Below, one piece after another: positions 8,885 to 16,945 of a DNA stretch of 64,000 nt. The notes beneath the pieces were generated by a model. That model did not search any database and was not told the origin of the DNA. It saw nothing but the letters and a program-made list of their open reading frames with translations. The stretch's first letter is position 1. The number at the start of each line of letters is the position of its first letter. Source of the stretch: Flavobacteriaceae bacterium UBA5544 (GTDB taxonomy: Bacteria > Bacteroidota > Bacteroidia > Flavobacteriales > Flavobacteriaceae); contig DINI01000019.1 of NCBI GenBank assembly GCA_002426755.1, positions 78,349 through 142,348 on the forward strand, in the 5' to 3' direction. Both the position numbers and the translations under genes were made by a program.

Positions 8885-8917
8885 AAAAAAGTCAGGGTTT
8901 AACTCCTGACTTTTTTT
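8885..8917. terminator. Orphan intrinsic terminator 2
   Basis: The 12-bp stem AAAAAAGTCAGG / CCTGACTTTTTT has an 8-nt loop and is followed by T residues. As with terminator 1, there is no visible gene upstream. Confidence 0.7.
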
Positions 8918-9044
8918 GATTGATTAATAGCATTTAATCAAATTTAAAGTGAATCCCCACGATCACTCTGTACTGTATTTTTTGGTTGATGAATTAAAAT
9001 CTTTGTCAAATATCCATAAATAAATTCTTACCAAAACACATATT

Positions 9045-9079
9045 TGTATAGTTGGTAACAAAAACTGTATAGTTGGTAA
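9045..9079 (+). promoter_or_regulatory. 14-bp direct repeat at 21-bp spacing, likely LytTR-regulator binding site
   Basis: TGTATAGTTGGTAA occurs perfectly at 9045-9058 and 9066-9079. LytTR domains bind pairs of 9-bp sites [TA][AC][CA]GTTN[AG][TG] separated by 12 bp, which is a 21-bp period. ATAGTTGGT inside each repeat matches 8 of 9 positions. A half-site in opposite orientation (TTACCAA) is at 9028-9034. About 20 bp downstream lies TTTGTTTG (9100-9107), one mismatch from the -7 consensus. The next gene encodes a LytTR regulator, so autoregulation is the simplest reading. Confidence 0.6.
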
Positions 9080-9226
9080 TTAAAAAAATCTTGAAAATTT
9101 TTGTTTGCAGATTTAAATATAAATAATAGTTTAACAATCATTTAAATACAACCCAATACACAGAAAAAGCGACTAATTACACAATTGTAATGCATTACAT
9201 TTACATATATTATTATCTTTATCTTT

Positions 9227-9961
9227 ATGATCAAAGCAGTTATAGTCGATGACGAACCAAAAGCTATCCAAAGTTTATCTTGGGAGCTAACTCATTTTAG
9301 TGATGAGATTGAGGTCATTAAAACATTTTCAAATCCTGAAGATGCAATTGATTATCTTAACTATAATACGCCCGACTGCTTGTTTCTGGATATCCAAATG
9401 CCAACGATGGATGGATTTCAGTTTTTGGGAAAGCTGGAGAATAAAAATTTTGCCGTTGTCATTACCACAGCATATAATGAATTTGCCATTAAAGCATTAA
9501 AGCACGAAGCTATTGATTATCTATTGAAACCGATTGATTCTGATGACTTGGATGACACAATTAAAAAGATAAAAAAGTACAATACAAAAATTTTTAATTC
9601 TTCAAAGTTTGAAGAGGCGTTGTCAAATTTCAATGCCAGACATGAGCAGAAAAAAATCACAATCAATACCGATGGCAAATTGATTTTCTTAAACATCGAT
9701 GATATTTTGTTTGTAGAATCTGATGGCAATTACAGTACGATAGTTACCACCGAAGGTCAAAAAATATTGATTACAAAAAAATTAAAGGAAGTTAACGATA
9801 TATTACCAGAACACTATTTTTTTAGGATTCACAACTCGTATATCATTAACCTTAACAAAATAAAAGAATTTATAAAAAACGAAGGATACGTTGTCATGGA
9901 ATCCAATCATAAAATTCCTGTAGCGAGGCAACGAAAATCAGACTTTTTAGAAAAGTTATAG
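9227..9961 (+). CDS. LytTR-family two-component response regulator
   Basis: The product has 244 residues. An N-terminal receiver domain (about 1-120) has acidic D8/D9, phosphoacceptor D55 (FLDIQMP), T81 and K101 (LLKPID). A C-terminal LytTR DNA-binding domain (about 140-244) contains FVESDGNYS and the FFRIHNSYIINLNKI motif. It is the partner of the sensor kinase encoded 6 nt downstream, a typical AlgR/LytR-type pair. A perfect LytTR-like direct repeat lies about 150 bp upstream. The target process cannot be deduced from the neighbours. Confidence 0.94.
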   Translation: MIKAVIVDDEPKAIQSLSWELTHFSDEIEVIKTFSNPEDAIDYLNYNTPDCLFLDIQMPTMDGFQFLGKLENKNFAVVITTAYNEFAIKALKHEAIDYLLKPIDSDDLDDTIKKIKKYNTKIFNSSKFEEALSNFNARHEQKKITINTDGKLIFLNIDDILFVESDGNYSTIVTTEGQKILITKKLKEVNDILPEHYFFRIHNSYIINLNKIKEFIKNEGYVVMESNHKIPVARQRKSDFLEKL

Positions 9962-9967
9962 CGATTT

Positions 9968-11956
9968 ATGTACCATTTACTCCCTAAAATAGCAACATCT
10001 ATACGATGCACTTCTTTTTTGTGCGTTATTTTTTTGATATCAACACATTCATATTATAGTTACACTCAAACTTCAAAAGATTCAGTCTTTGAGAACACTC
10101 TAAATTATATTGTTAAAGTGAAACCCAAATCTTATAAGACCATTGATTCACTTTTTACCGAGTTTAAAGAAGATAGTTTGAAAATGAAAGACCTTGAGTA
10201 CAAGGCAAAGTCAATTAAATATGGTGAAGCAGAGGCGTATGCCCTGAATTCTTTGGGTATTATCTACAGAAATATTTCGCATTATGAGAAGGCTTTAGAG
10301 GCTCACCAAAAAGCCTACGAGATTTCTGAATTGGCTAACAATACCGAATTGGAAGTCATTAGTCTGAACATGATTGGTGTTATATATAGACGGATGGATA
10401 TCATAAAACCCGCTTTAGACTATCATAAAAAAGCGCTTGAGATTGCCAATAGAGTAGAAAACCCCTCAAAAACTCTGAAAGCCAGTATCGCTGTTTCCCA
10501 AAATAGCATGGGAAACATATATATGACCTTAAAACAGTTTGATTTGGCCATTAAGGAGTTTGAGAAGTCGTTAAGTATTGAAAAGGAATTTAATAATCGT
10601 CTGGGACTGGCAATCAATTATCAAAATTTAGGTTATGCAGATGAAGCCTTGGGTAAATTGGATTTGGCTCTCAAAAATTACAAACGTTCGTTAGATTATA
10701 ATAACCAAATCGACTCTGAAGTTGGACGAGTTATTTGCTACAATAGCATTGGACAGGTTTATATCAAACAAAAAAAATATACAGATGCCAAAATCATCAT
10801 TGAAGAAGGACTGAAAAAAGCCATCAATCTGAACGATCAATTTTATATTTCATCTTCATATATCAATCTCGGATGGGCACAAATGGAAATGGGGTTATTA
10901 AAATCGGCAGAAGAAAATCTTAAAAAAGGATTGACAGTTGCAGAAAATTACAGCCTCAAATCTGCAATTGTGGAGGCAAGTTCAAAATTATCGGAACTAT
11001 ATACTAAAACAGGCAATTACAAAGACGCGATGTTTTACTACAAAAATGCCATTGAATTGGAAAAAACAATTTTCAATGAGCGCAATATGCAATATGTAAG
11101 TGATATTATCATCCAATATGAAAATGAGGCAAAAAACAATGAGATTAAAGCCCTGGCCAGTGAAAATGAAATCGTAAAATCAAAATTGGAACGCAATCAA
11201 AAGATATTCTGGTTCACACTATTGGGCCTTTTGGTAATCGCTGGATTGGTAATTGCGTTTAACAGAAATCAGCAACTAAAACAGGAAAAACAGATTCTAA
11301 CCTTGGAACAGGATATGTTACGAAGTCAAATGAATCCCCATTTTATCTTCAACTCGCTCAACTCCATTAAGCTGTACATCATCAATAATGAAAAGGAAAA
11401 TGCGGTTTACTATCTCAATAAGTTTTCAAAGCTCATCCGAAAAATATTGATTGCATCCACCGAAAAAGAAATGACTTTAGAAGACGAGCTTGACACAATG
11501 AAATTGTACATGAATATCGAGAACATTCGGTTTTCCAATGAAATAGACTTTCAGGTTGAGGTGGACAAGTCTATCAACACTTCCAATATTAGAGTTCCGT
11601 CCCTTATTTTACAGCCATTTTTAGAAAATGCTCTTTGGCATGGACTATCCTCAAAGGAAAACAATAAGGAAATCACATTGAATGTCACAAAGCCTTCTGA
11701 AGATTATATCACCATTACCATCACTGATAATGGGGTGGGGAGAAAAGAATCGAGCAGAATCAACAACAATAAAATCTTAAAACGAAAATCGGTTGGTATT
11801 GCCATCACGAAAGCCCGTTTAGCCAATTTCTCAAAAGGTTTTACCAATGATTACAAAATCAGCATTGAAGATTTATATGATGCAAATGGAAAGGCGGAAG
11901 GCACAAGAGTGATTGTAGATATCCCTATTCGTTCCAACGTTTTAAAAATCGCTTAA
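9968..11956 (+). CDS. TPR-containing LytS/YehU-type sensor histidine kinase
   Basis: This 662-residue protein starts with a hydrophobic export segment (about 10-35). Six or so tetratricopeptide repeats follow (about 75-385, for example ALNSLGIIYRNISHYEKALE), presumably periplasmic. Next come one membrane helix (about 414-432) and a cytoplasmic His_kinase domain (PF06580 type) with phosphoacceptor H458 in QMNPHFIFNSLNSIK. The ATP-binding half contains LILQPFLENALWHGL and a DNGVGR box. It should phosphorylate the adjacent LytTR regulator, 6 nt upstream in the same operon. The TPR sensor part suggests a protein or peptide signal, which is inference. Confidence 0.92.
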   Translation: MYHLLPKIATSIRCTSFLCVIFLISTHSYYSYTQTSKDSVFENTLNYIVKVKPKSYKTIDSLFTEFKEDSLKMKDLEYKAKSIKYGEAEAYALNSLGIIYRNISHYEKALEAHQKAYEISELANNTELEVISLNMIGVIYRRMDIIKPALDYHKKALEIANRVENPSKTLKASIAVSQNSMGNIYMTLKQFDLAIKEFEKSLSIEKEFNNRLGLAINYQNLGYADEALGKLDLALKNYKRSLDYNNQIDSEVGRVICYNSIGQVYIKQKKYTDAKIIIEEGLKKAINLNDQFYISSSYINLGWAQMEMGLLKSAEENLKKGLTVAENYSLKSAIVEASSKLSELYTKTGNYKDAMFYYKNAIELEKTIFNERNMQYVSDIIIQYENEAKNNEIKALASENEIVKSKLERNQKIFWFTLLGLLVIAGLVIAFNRNQQLKQEKQILTLEQDMLRSQMNPHFIFNSLNSIKLYIINNEKENAVYYLNKFSKLIRKILIASTEKEMTLEDELDTMKLYMNIENIRFSNEIDFQVEVDKSINTSNIRVPSLILQPFLENALWHGLSSKENNKEITLNVTKPSEDYITITITDNGVGRKESSRINNNKILKRKSVGIAITKARLANFSKGFTNDYKISIEDLYDANGKAEGTRVIVDIPIRSNVLKIA

Positions 11957-11982
11957 TCAAAAATCCGGGTTTCAAAAACTCA

Positions 11983-12549
11983 TTATCTGCTTTTTTCAGC
12001 GATTTTCTCCAATTCCATATACCAATCTTCACCAAATTTGCGAACCAAGGCCTGTTTTACAAACTTATAGATTGGCACTTGTAGTTCTTTGCCAAGGGTA
12101 CACGCGTCATCACAAATCTCCCATTTATGGTAATTGACTGCAGAAAATTCGGTGTAATCTTTAACTCTTACAGGATATAAATGGCAAGAAACTGGTTTTT
12201 TCCAATCGATGACACCTTGGTTGTAAGCCTCTTCAATGGCACATAGGGCTGTTCCCTTTTTATCAAAAAACACATAAGCACAATCTGCACCATCTATTAA
12301 GGTCGTTTCGTGTTCTCCAAAATCATTGGTAGTAAATTTGCCTTGGACTTCAATCGCTGCAATGCCTTCCTTGCGAAGAAAAGGTTTTACTTTAGGATAA
12401 ATAGATTCAAGAATTTTTGTTTCCTCAAATTCCAATGGCGCACCCGCGTCGCCATCCACACAGCAAGCTCCTTTGCAAGCGGATAGATTGCAAACAAAAT
12501 CCTTTTTGATAATATCTTCCGATACAATGGTTTTTCCTAATTGAAACAT
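11983..12549 (-). CDS. DUF3109 family cysteine-rich protein
   Basis: The product has 188 residues and a conserved N-terminal cysteine cluster (C20, C25, C29, C30 in CNLSACKGACC) plus later CAIEEAYN, CHLYPVR and CDDACTLG. These match the DUF3109 family, whose cysteines probably bind metal or an Fe-S cluster. The biochemical role is unknown. It is convergent with the kinase gene. An exact -7 element (TATTTTTG on the minus strand) ends only 4 nt before the ATG, so the transcript may be leaderless. Confidence 0.85.
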   Translation of the reverse strand: MFQLGKTIVSEDIIKKDFVCNLSACKGACCVDGDAGAPLEFEETKILESIYPKVKPFLRKEGIAAIEVQGKFTTNDFGEHETTLIDGADCAYVFFDKKGTALCAIEEAYNQGVIDWKKPVSCHLYPVRVKDYTEFSAVNYHKWEICDDACTLGKELQVPIYKFVKQALVRKFGEDWYMELEKIAEKSR

Positions 12550-12553
12550 AGGG

Positions 12554-12561
12554 CAAAAATA
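12554..12561 (-). promoter_or_regulatory. -7 element implying a leaderless DUF3109 transcript
   Basis: Read on the minus strand it is TATTTTTG, an exact TAnnTTTG match. With the usual 5-8 nt to the start site, transcription would begin at or within the ATG at 12549. No -33 element was recognised. Confidence 0.4.
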
Positions 12562-12607
12562 CTTAAAGTTAACTGTTTATTAACGCTTAACATGTGGATT
12601 AATGACC

Positions 12608-12615
12608 TACTTTTG
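12608..12615 (+). promoter_or_regulatory. -7 element of the MarC-family gene
   Basis: TACTTTTG is an exact TAnnTTTG match, 23 nt upstream of the ATG at 12639. It is in divergent orientation to the DUF3109 promoter. Confidence 0.45.
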
Positions 12616-12638
12616 CAAAAAAATTAAAGCATTACGCT

Positions 12639-13226
12639 ATGCAACTCAATTTTAAAGAGATTTTTACGGCTTTTATGGTTCTTTTTGCAGTGATAGATAT
12701 TGTAGGTAACATTCCTATTATCATCGATTTGCGAAAAAAAGTGGGACACATCCAGAGCGAAAAAGCCTCCATTATTGCAGGTGTGATTATGATACTGTTT
12801 CTCTTTTTGGGGCAGAATATCTTGTCACTCATTGGTATTGGTGTCAATTCTTTTGCAGTGGCCGGTGCTTTTATATTATTTTTTATTGCCTTGGAAATGA
12901 TACTTGGCATCACGCTTTACAAGCATGAAGAGAACGATTTGTCAACGGCTTCGGTATTTCCACTGGCGTTTCCTTTGATTGCCGGCCCTGGAAGTTTAAC
13001 AACCTTATTGTCTTTGAGAGCAGAATTTAGACCAGAAAATATTATCGTTGCCATTATTTTCAATGTTATCATTATCTTTATAGTTCTGAAAACATCCGCT
13101 AGGATTGAACGATTTTTGGGACCAAATGGCATCAGCATTATTCGTAAAGTGTTTGGAGTCATTTTATTGGCGATTGCAGTAAAATTGTTTGCGCACAATA
13201 TCAAAGCGTTGTTTGAACTAGCATAA
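12639..13226 (+). CDS. MarC family integral membrane protein
   Basis: The product has 195 residues with about six hydrophobic helices. It carries family-typical FAVIDIVGNIPIII near the N-terminus and PLAFPLIAGPGSLTTLL in the middle (UPF0056/MarC). The protein sits in the inner membrane and its substrate is unknown. The old link of MarC to multiple antibiotic resistance has not held up. It is followed after 11 nt by a small membrane protein and then a flavoprotein, apparently one operon. The length is normal for the family. Confidence 0.9.
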   Translation: MQLNFKEIFTAFMVLFAVIDIVGNIPIIIDLRKKVGHIQSEKASIIAGVIMILFLFLGQNILSLIGIGVNSFAVAGAFILFFIALEMILGITLYKHEENDLSTASVFPLAFPLIAGPGSLTTLLSLRAEFRPENIIVAIIFNVIIIFIVLKTSARIERFLGPNGISIIRKVFGVILLAIAVKLFAHNIKALFELA

Positions 13227-13237
13227 ACAGATTTGAT

Positions 13238-13441
13238 ATGAAAATTACAACTATCATACTATCCATACTTGCATTGGTTCTCATCGTTTATAATGCCACT
13301 AAACTTAACTTTGACGCACTTTTTGTAGGGGATAGCATGACTGCAATCATTATGATTTTAGCATCTTTATGTGCCATTATTTTATTACAGATTTTAAGGA
13401 CTTCAAAACGCATTGAGGAACTTTCAAAACAAAAAAATTGA
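13238..13441 (+). CDS. Small two-helix membrane protein, unknown function
   Basis: The product has 67 residues, with two hydrophobic segments (about 4-20 and 31-52) and a short charged C-terminal tail (RTSKRIEELSKQKN). I do not recognise a named family. It lies 11 nt after the MarC-family gene, and its TGA stop overlaps the ATG of the next gene by one base (TGATG), which supports translation coupling and reality of the frame. Confidence 0.65.
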   Translation: MKITTIILSILALVLIVYNATKLNFDALFVGDSMTAIIMILASLCAIILLQILRTSKRIEELSKQKN

Positions 13442-14043
13442 TGTTTGACGCCCTTATCATCGGTGGTGGTGCCGCTGGCTTGTCTTGTGCTTTAATTCTT
13501 GGTTCTGCAAAAGAAAAATCTTTTGCTACAGACAAAAAAATAGGCATCATCGTTCATCAAAGAACATCGCATTTGCAAACAGCTTTGTTTAATAATGCAT
13601 TGGGGTTGCCTCCCGGAACTACTGGACAATCAATTTTGGACAATGGAACAGCACAATTAAAAGAACTATATCCTCATGTAGTTCAAATTGATGGTGAAAA
13701 AGTAACAGAAATCCTTAAAACCGATGAAGGATTCAAGATTATCACGAATAAGTCTATATATGCATCCAAACTTGTGGTTGTAGCTGTTGGTTATACCAAT
13801 CTTTTGAACATAAAAGGTTTGGAAACTTACATCGAACCTCATCCAAGGGCTGTTGCCGCAAAGGAACGCATTTGGTTAAAAAATGAAAATCATCTTATCG
13901 AGAATGGACTTTATGTCGCCGGGACTTTAGCCGGTTGGAGAAGTCAGTTCGCCATTGCTTCAGGAAGTGGTGCACAAGTAGCGACCGATATTCTGACACT
14001 TTGGAATGGCGGCATCGATAGCCATGTGCATGATAAGATTTGA
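13441..14043 (+). CDS. Small NAD(P)/FAD-dependent oxidoreductase (thioredoxin reductase-like)
   Basis: The ATG at 13441 is preferred over an in-frame TTG just before it. The product has 200 residues. It opens with a Rossmann dinucleotide fold (DALIIGGGAAGLSCAL, GxGxxG-like at 8-13) and ends with a GLYVAGTLAGWRSQFAIASGSGAQVATD segment, typical of the FAD-binding end of pyridine-nucleotide disulfide oxidoreductases. It is shorter than thioredoxin reductases (about 310), lacks an NADPH domain, and shows no CxxC redox pair. Redox partner and substrate are unknown. It is last in the MarC operon and convergent with the S41 protease. Confidence 0.8.
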   Translation: MFDALIIGGGAAGLSCALILGSAKEKSFATDKKIGIIVHQRTSHLQTALFNNALGLPPGTTGQSILDNGTAQLKELYPHVVQIDGEKVTEILKTDEGFKIITNKSIYASKLVVVAVGYTNLLNIKGLETYIEPHPRAVAAKERIWLKNENHLIENGLYVAGTLAGWRSQFAIASGSGAQVATDILTLWNGGIDSHVHDKI

Positions 14044-14044
14044 G

Positions 14045-15637
14045 CTATTCCCCTTTACTCAACTTAATAACCTCCTCAATCATATCATCTGTAGAATTCA
14101 TGATTTCTTCATAGGCATCGTGACCAAACAATTGATCTGCCAATGAGGCTTTAATCAATTGCTTCATTTCAGCGTTGTAAGCTACAAACGTGATTTGCAC
14201 GCGTTCCTTTTGACTTAAATAATCTTGAAAACGAACTACAATATCATCGCTCACTTCAAAATTATTGACGAAATCCCTTCTTGAAACACCTTTAAAAGCA
14301 TCTCTGTCCTTGTCCAATTCCTCAAACACAAAATAACTGATGTAACCTCTATTTTGAATATAGTTGATGGTTTCATTTTGAATATTTGCATCCAATGGCA
14401 CAAAAATATCTGGAATGATACCTCCGCCTCCATAAACAACTTTTCCCTTTGGCGTTTTAAATTTTAAGGAGTCCGCGACTTTAATGTTGGATTCGTCATC
14501 CAATTCATGACTGCTCAAACGTTTATAGTAGTCATTGTAATAATCTTCGCTTTTGCCATTTTCATAAGGTCGTTGTATGGATCGCCCTGTAGGCGTGTAG
14601 TACCTAGAGACCGTCAATCGGACTGCGCTGCCATCTCCAAGTGCCATTTCACGTTGCACCAACCCTTTGCCATAACTGCGGCGACCAACGATAATCCCTT
14701 TATCATTGTCTTGCAATGCACCGGCCACAATCTCACTTGCAGATGCCGAGTTCTCGTTAATCATAATGAACACCTCTCCTTCTTCGAAATCCCCTTTTTT
14801 GGTGGCATAGCTTTTTTCAATCTTACCAGATTTGTTTTTGGTAAACAGAATCAGCTTATCGTCTTCTAAAAATTCATCCACAATTTGTTCAGCAATGGCC
14901 AAAAATCCACCAGGATTATCCCGCAAATCCAAAGCCAATTTGGTGGCACCTTCATCTTGCAGTCTATCAAGCGCGTTTTTAAATTCTTTATAAGTCGATT
15001 CTGCAAATCGGTTGACCTTTATGTAACCCAATTCCGGTGTCAGCATATAAGCTGCATCGACGCTATTGATTGGAATATCGCTGCGCTTTACGGTAAAATC
15101 AAGTAATTTATCTTCACCTCTACGATATACTTTGAGCCTGATTTTAGTGTCTTTTTCGCCCTTCAGTTTTTGGATGATATCATCATTGCTCAACGTTCTT
15201 CCAAAAATAGAATCACCATCTGCCATGATAATTCTGTCACCGCTTTTAATCCCTGCTTTTTCACTTGGTCCACCTTCCACAGGGCGGATGATTGCAATTG
15301 TATCTTTATATGTGTAAAAACTGACACCAATACCCACAAAATCCCCTTTCATGTTTTCGGTTACACGTTGCAATTCACTTTTAGGAATATACGTTGAGTG
15401 TGGGTCAAGATTGTTAAGAATACCATTAACAGTCACATCTACGATACTGTCGGTGTTGACATCGTCCACATATTCATAATCGATATAATCGATAAGTCTG
15501 TTGAGTTTATCCTTTTTGCTATTGGATGTAAACAAACGGTCTGAAGTGTCGGAGAAGTTTAATTTTCCTCCAATAAATACCCCAATCGCAATCGCGAAAC
15601 CAACAATAAGGGGTATGTATTTTTTACTGAACTTCAT
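14045..15637 (-). CDS. S41 family carboxy-terminal processing protease (CtpA/Prc-like)
   Basis: This 530-residue protein has an N-terminal membrane anchor or signal (about 7-25), a PDZ domain (about 85-180; GIGVSFYTYKDTIAI and GDRIIMADGDSIFG) and the S41 catalytic core. By alignment with E. coli Prc, the Ser-Lys dyad is S299 (SASASEIV, second Ser) and K324 (SYGKGLVQ), with D310 also conserved. It cleaves C-termini of exported proteins in the periplasm. It lies 1 nt downstream of the dCMP deaminase gene in one transcription unit. The C-terminal extension beyond residue 400 is typical for Bacteroidota homologues. Confidence 0.93.
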   Translation of the reverse strand: MKFSKKYIPLIVGFAIAIGVFIGGKLNFSDTSDRLFTSNSKKDKLNRLIDYIDYEYVDDVNTDSIVDVTVNGILNNLDPHSTYIPKSELQRVTENMKGDFVGIGVSFYTYKDTIAIIRPVEGGPSEKAGIKSGDRIIMADGDSIFGRTLSNDDIIQKLKGEKDTKIRLKVYRRGEDKLLDFTVKRSDIPINSVDAAYMLTPELGYIKVNRFAESTYKEFKNALDRLQDEGATKLALDLRDNPGGFLAIAEQIVDEFLEDDKLILFTKNKSGKIEKSYATKKGDFEEGEVFIMINENSASASEIVAGALQDNDKGIIVGRRSYGKGLVQREMALGDGSAVRLTVSRYYTPTGRSIQRPYENGKSEDYYNDYYKRLSSHELDDESNIKVADSLKFKTPKGKVVYGGGGIIPDIFVPLDANIQNETINYIQNRGYISYFVFEELDKDRDAFKGVSRRDFVNNFEVSDDIVVRFQDYLSQKERVQITFVAYNAEMKQLIKASLADQLFGHDAYEEIMNSTDDMIEEVIKLSKGE

Positions 15638-15638
15638 A

Positions 15639-16067
15639 CTACAATAAGTCTTCTATTAATTGTAATTCGATACCTGCCTTTTCCATAAACTGCAAACCAG
15701 AATCATCTTTATAACCCTCCAGATATACAACACGCACAATTCCCGCTTGGTGAATCAATTTACTGCATTCCTTGCAGGGTGACAAGGTGATATAAAGTGT
15801 TGCTCCTTTGCACGACTGTGTGGAAGACGCTACCTTTAAAATTGCGTTGGCCTCTGCATGCAGCACATACCATTTGGTATAACCTTCATCATCCTCGCAA
15901 TAATTTTCAAAGCCCGTTGGTGTGCCATTAAATCCATCCGAGATAATCATTCGGTCTTTTACAATGATCGCTCCAACTTGTTTACGCTTGCAATGCGATA
16001 GTTTCCCCCATTCTTGCGCAATTCTTAAATATGCTTTATCGTATCGTAATTGTTTCTTTTTTGGCAT
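15639..16067 (-). CDS. dCMP deaminase family protein (ComEB-like)
   Basis: This 142-residue zinc-dependent cytidine/deoxycytidylate deaminase has the metal and proton-shuttle motif LHAEANAIL (HAE) and SPCKECSKLI (PCxxC). Deamination of dCMP to dUMP feeds dTMP synthesis. All catalytic residues are visible and the length fits the family. It is the first gene of the unit with the S41 protease. The element upstream at 16088-16206 separates it from the HupE-like gene. Confidence 0.93.
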   Translation of the reverse strand: MPKKKQLRYDKAYLRIAQEWGKLSHCKRKQVGAIIVKDRMIISDGFNGTPTGFENYCEDDEGYTKWYVLHAEANAILKVASSTQSCKGATLYITLSPCKECSKLIHQAGIVRVVYLEGYKDDSGLQFMEKAGIELQLIEDLL

Positions 16068-16087
16068 TAACTATTTTTAATTGTTTG

Positions 16088-16206
16088 GGCGTTACCCAAA
16101 AGGGTCAGGCTGTCCGCTATATCTTTTTTTGTTCTCGATTCAATTCCGATTACCATCGGAATCACTCGAACTGACAAAAAAAGGATGCCGCTTCCATCCT
16201 TAACGC
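16088..16206. repeat. Complex palindromic intergenic element with nested hairpin
   Basis: This 119-bp non-coding block is built as an imperfect long inverted repeat. GGCGTTACCC at the left answers TCCTTAACGC at the right. T and A runs (16124-16130 and 16175-16181) flank a core with a near-perfect inner hairpin, AATTCCGAT TACC ATCGGAATC (16142-16163), bordered by TTCTCGA and TCGAA. ACCC-AAAA-GGGT forms another small hairpin at 16093-16104. From memory, closely similar blocks recur between genes in Flavobacteriaceae. It may be a dispersed repeat, a structured RNA, or a terminator for the HupE-like gene. Confidence 0.55.
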
Positions 16207-16286
16207 AAATCCATAACGAATATAGGAGGTTCGTATTTTAAATTATATATTTTTTGAGTTAAAGTTTTACCAAAACTTACGGGCCA

Positions 16287-16877
16287 TCAAGTAAATAGAT
16301 TGCTATGGATAAGCATCGGAATCACTAAACCAACTACAACTGCCGAAAGAACAACTATCCAATCGCGTTTTGAAAACCTAAAAACTGTTTGGCATAAAAA
16401 CCCTAAAAAGACCACGATAAACGCCACGATCATTTGACCTATTTCAATTCCCAAGGCCAGTTCCAGCAATGCTATCAGTTTTCCTTCAACTTTTTTGACA
16501 TGCATTGAAAACACTCCTGCAAAACCAAGTCCGTGTACCAATCCAAAAAACAATGTCGATAAAAACAGAATTCCAACCTTTTCACTTGGGGCTTTTTTAC
16601 CAGCCGTAAAAACGTTGTACAATGCAACAATCAAAATAGTTAGTGGGATTAGAAATTCTACCAATTTTGCATTGACCTTAATAATACCATAAACCGCCAT
16701 GACCAACGACAATGAATGTCCCAACGTAAAAATCGTTATCAGCAATAAAATCCGTTTCCAATCTTTAAACAGATAAGGAACCACAAGCACAAGTAAAAAC
16801 AGGATATGGTCATAGGCATTGAGATTCAACACATGGTTCATTCCATACTGCACGTTAAACCAAAAGTTGTCGAGCAT
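16287..16877 (-). CDS. HupE/UreJ-like integral membrane protein
   Basis: The frame opens at a GTG overlapping dinB (16949). The ATG at 16877 (MLDNFWFNVQYG) is preferred because related proteins begin just before the conserved AYDHILFLL segment, giving 196 residues. There are six or so hydrophobic helices, with FTLGHSLSL and LVHGLGFAG histidine-containing motifs typical of HupE/UreJ-2 proteins. Those are often linked to nickel or cobalt uptake, but the specificity of this subgroup is untested. It follows dinB on the same strand. It ends before a palindromic element. Confidence 0.75.
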   Translation of the reverse strand: MLDNFWFNVQYGMNHVLNLNAYDHILFLLVLVVPYLFKDWKRILLLITIFTLGHSLSLVMAVYGIIKVNAKLVEFLIPLTILIVALYNVFTAGKKAPSEKVGILFLSTLFFGLVHGLGFAGVFSMHVKKVEGKLIALLELALGIEIGQMIVAFIVVFLGFLCQTVFRFSKRDWIVVLSAVVVGLVIPMLIHSNLFT

Positions 16878-16945
16878 AAGTTTATTATTTGGGAACTTCA
16901 AAGGTACGAGGAAACTGTATTGTTGCAAAATATATTTAAACCAAA

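Larger units (their letters stand above)
8503..9226. other. Long gene-free region with two orphan terminators
   Basis: No coding frame with plausible start and composition was found in these 724 nt. It holds the nrdB promoter at the left, two rho-independent-terminator-shaped hairpins about 90 bp apart (8794-8823 and 8885-8917) and the LytTR-type direct repeat at the right. The terminators belong to no visible gene, so one or two small RNAs reading rightward are possible. Confidence 0.5.

Noticed and set aside
8503..9226. Replication origin
   Set aside because: No cluster of DnaA boxes and no dnaA, dnaN or gyr genes nearby. AT-richness alone is not enough.
14507..14869. Open frame of 120 codons on the + strand
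   Set aside because: It lies fully antisense to the S41 protease core, with no family resemblance.
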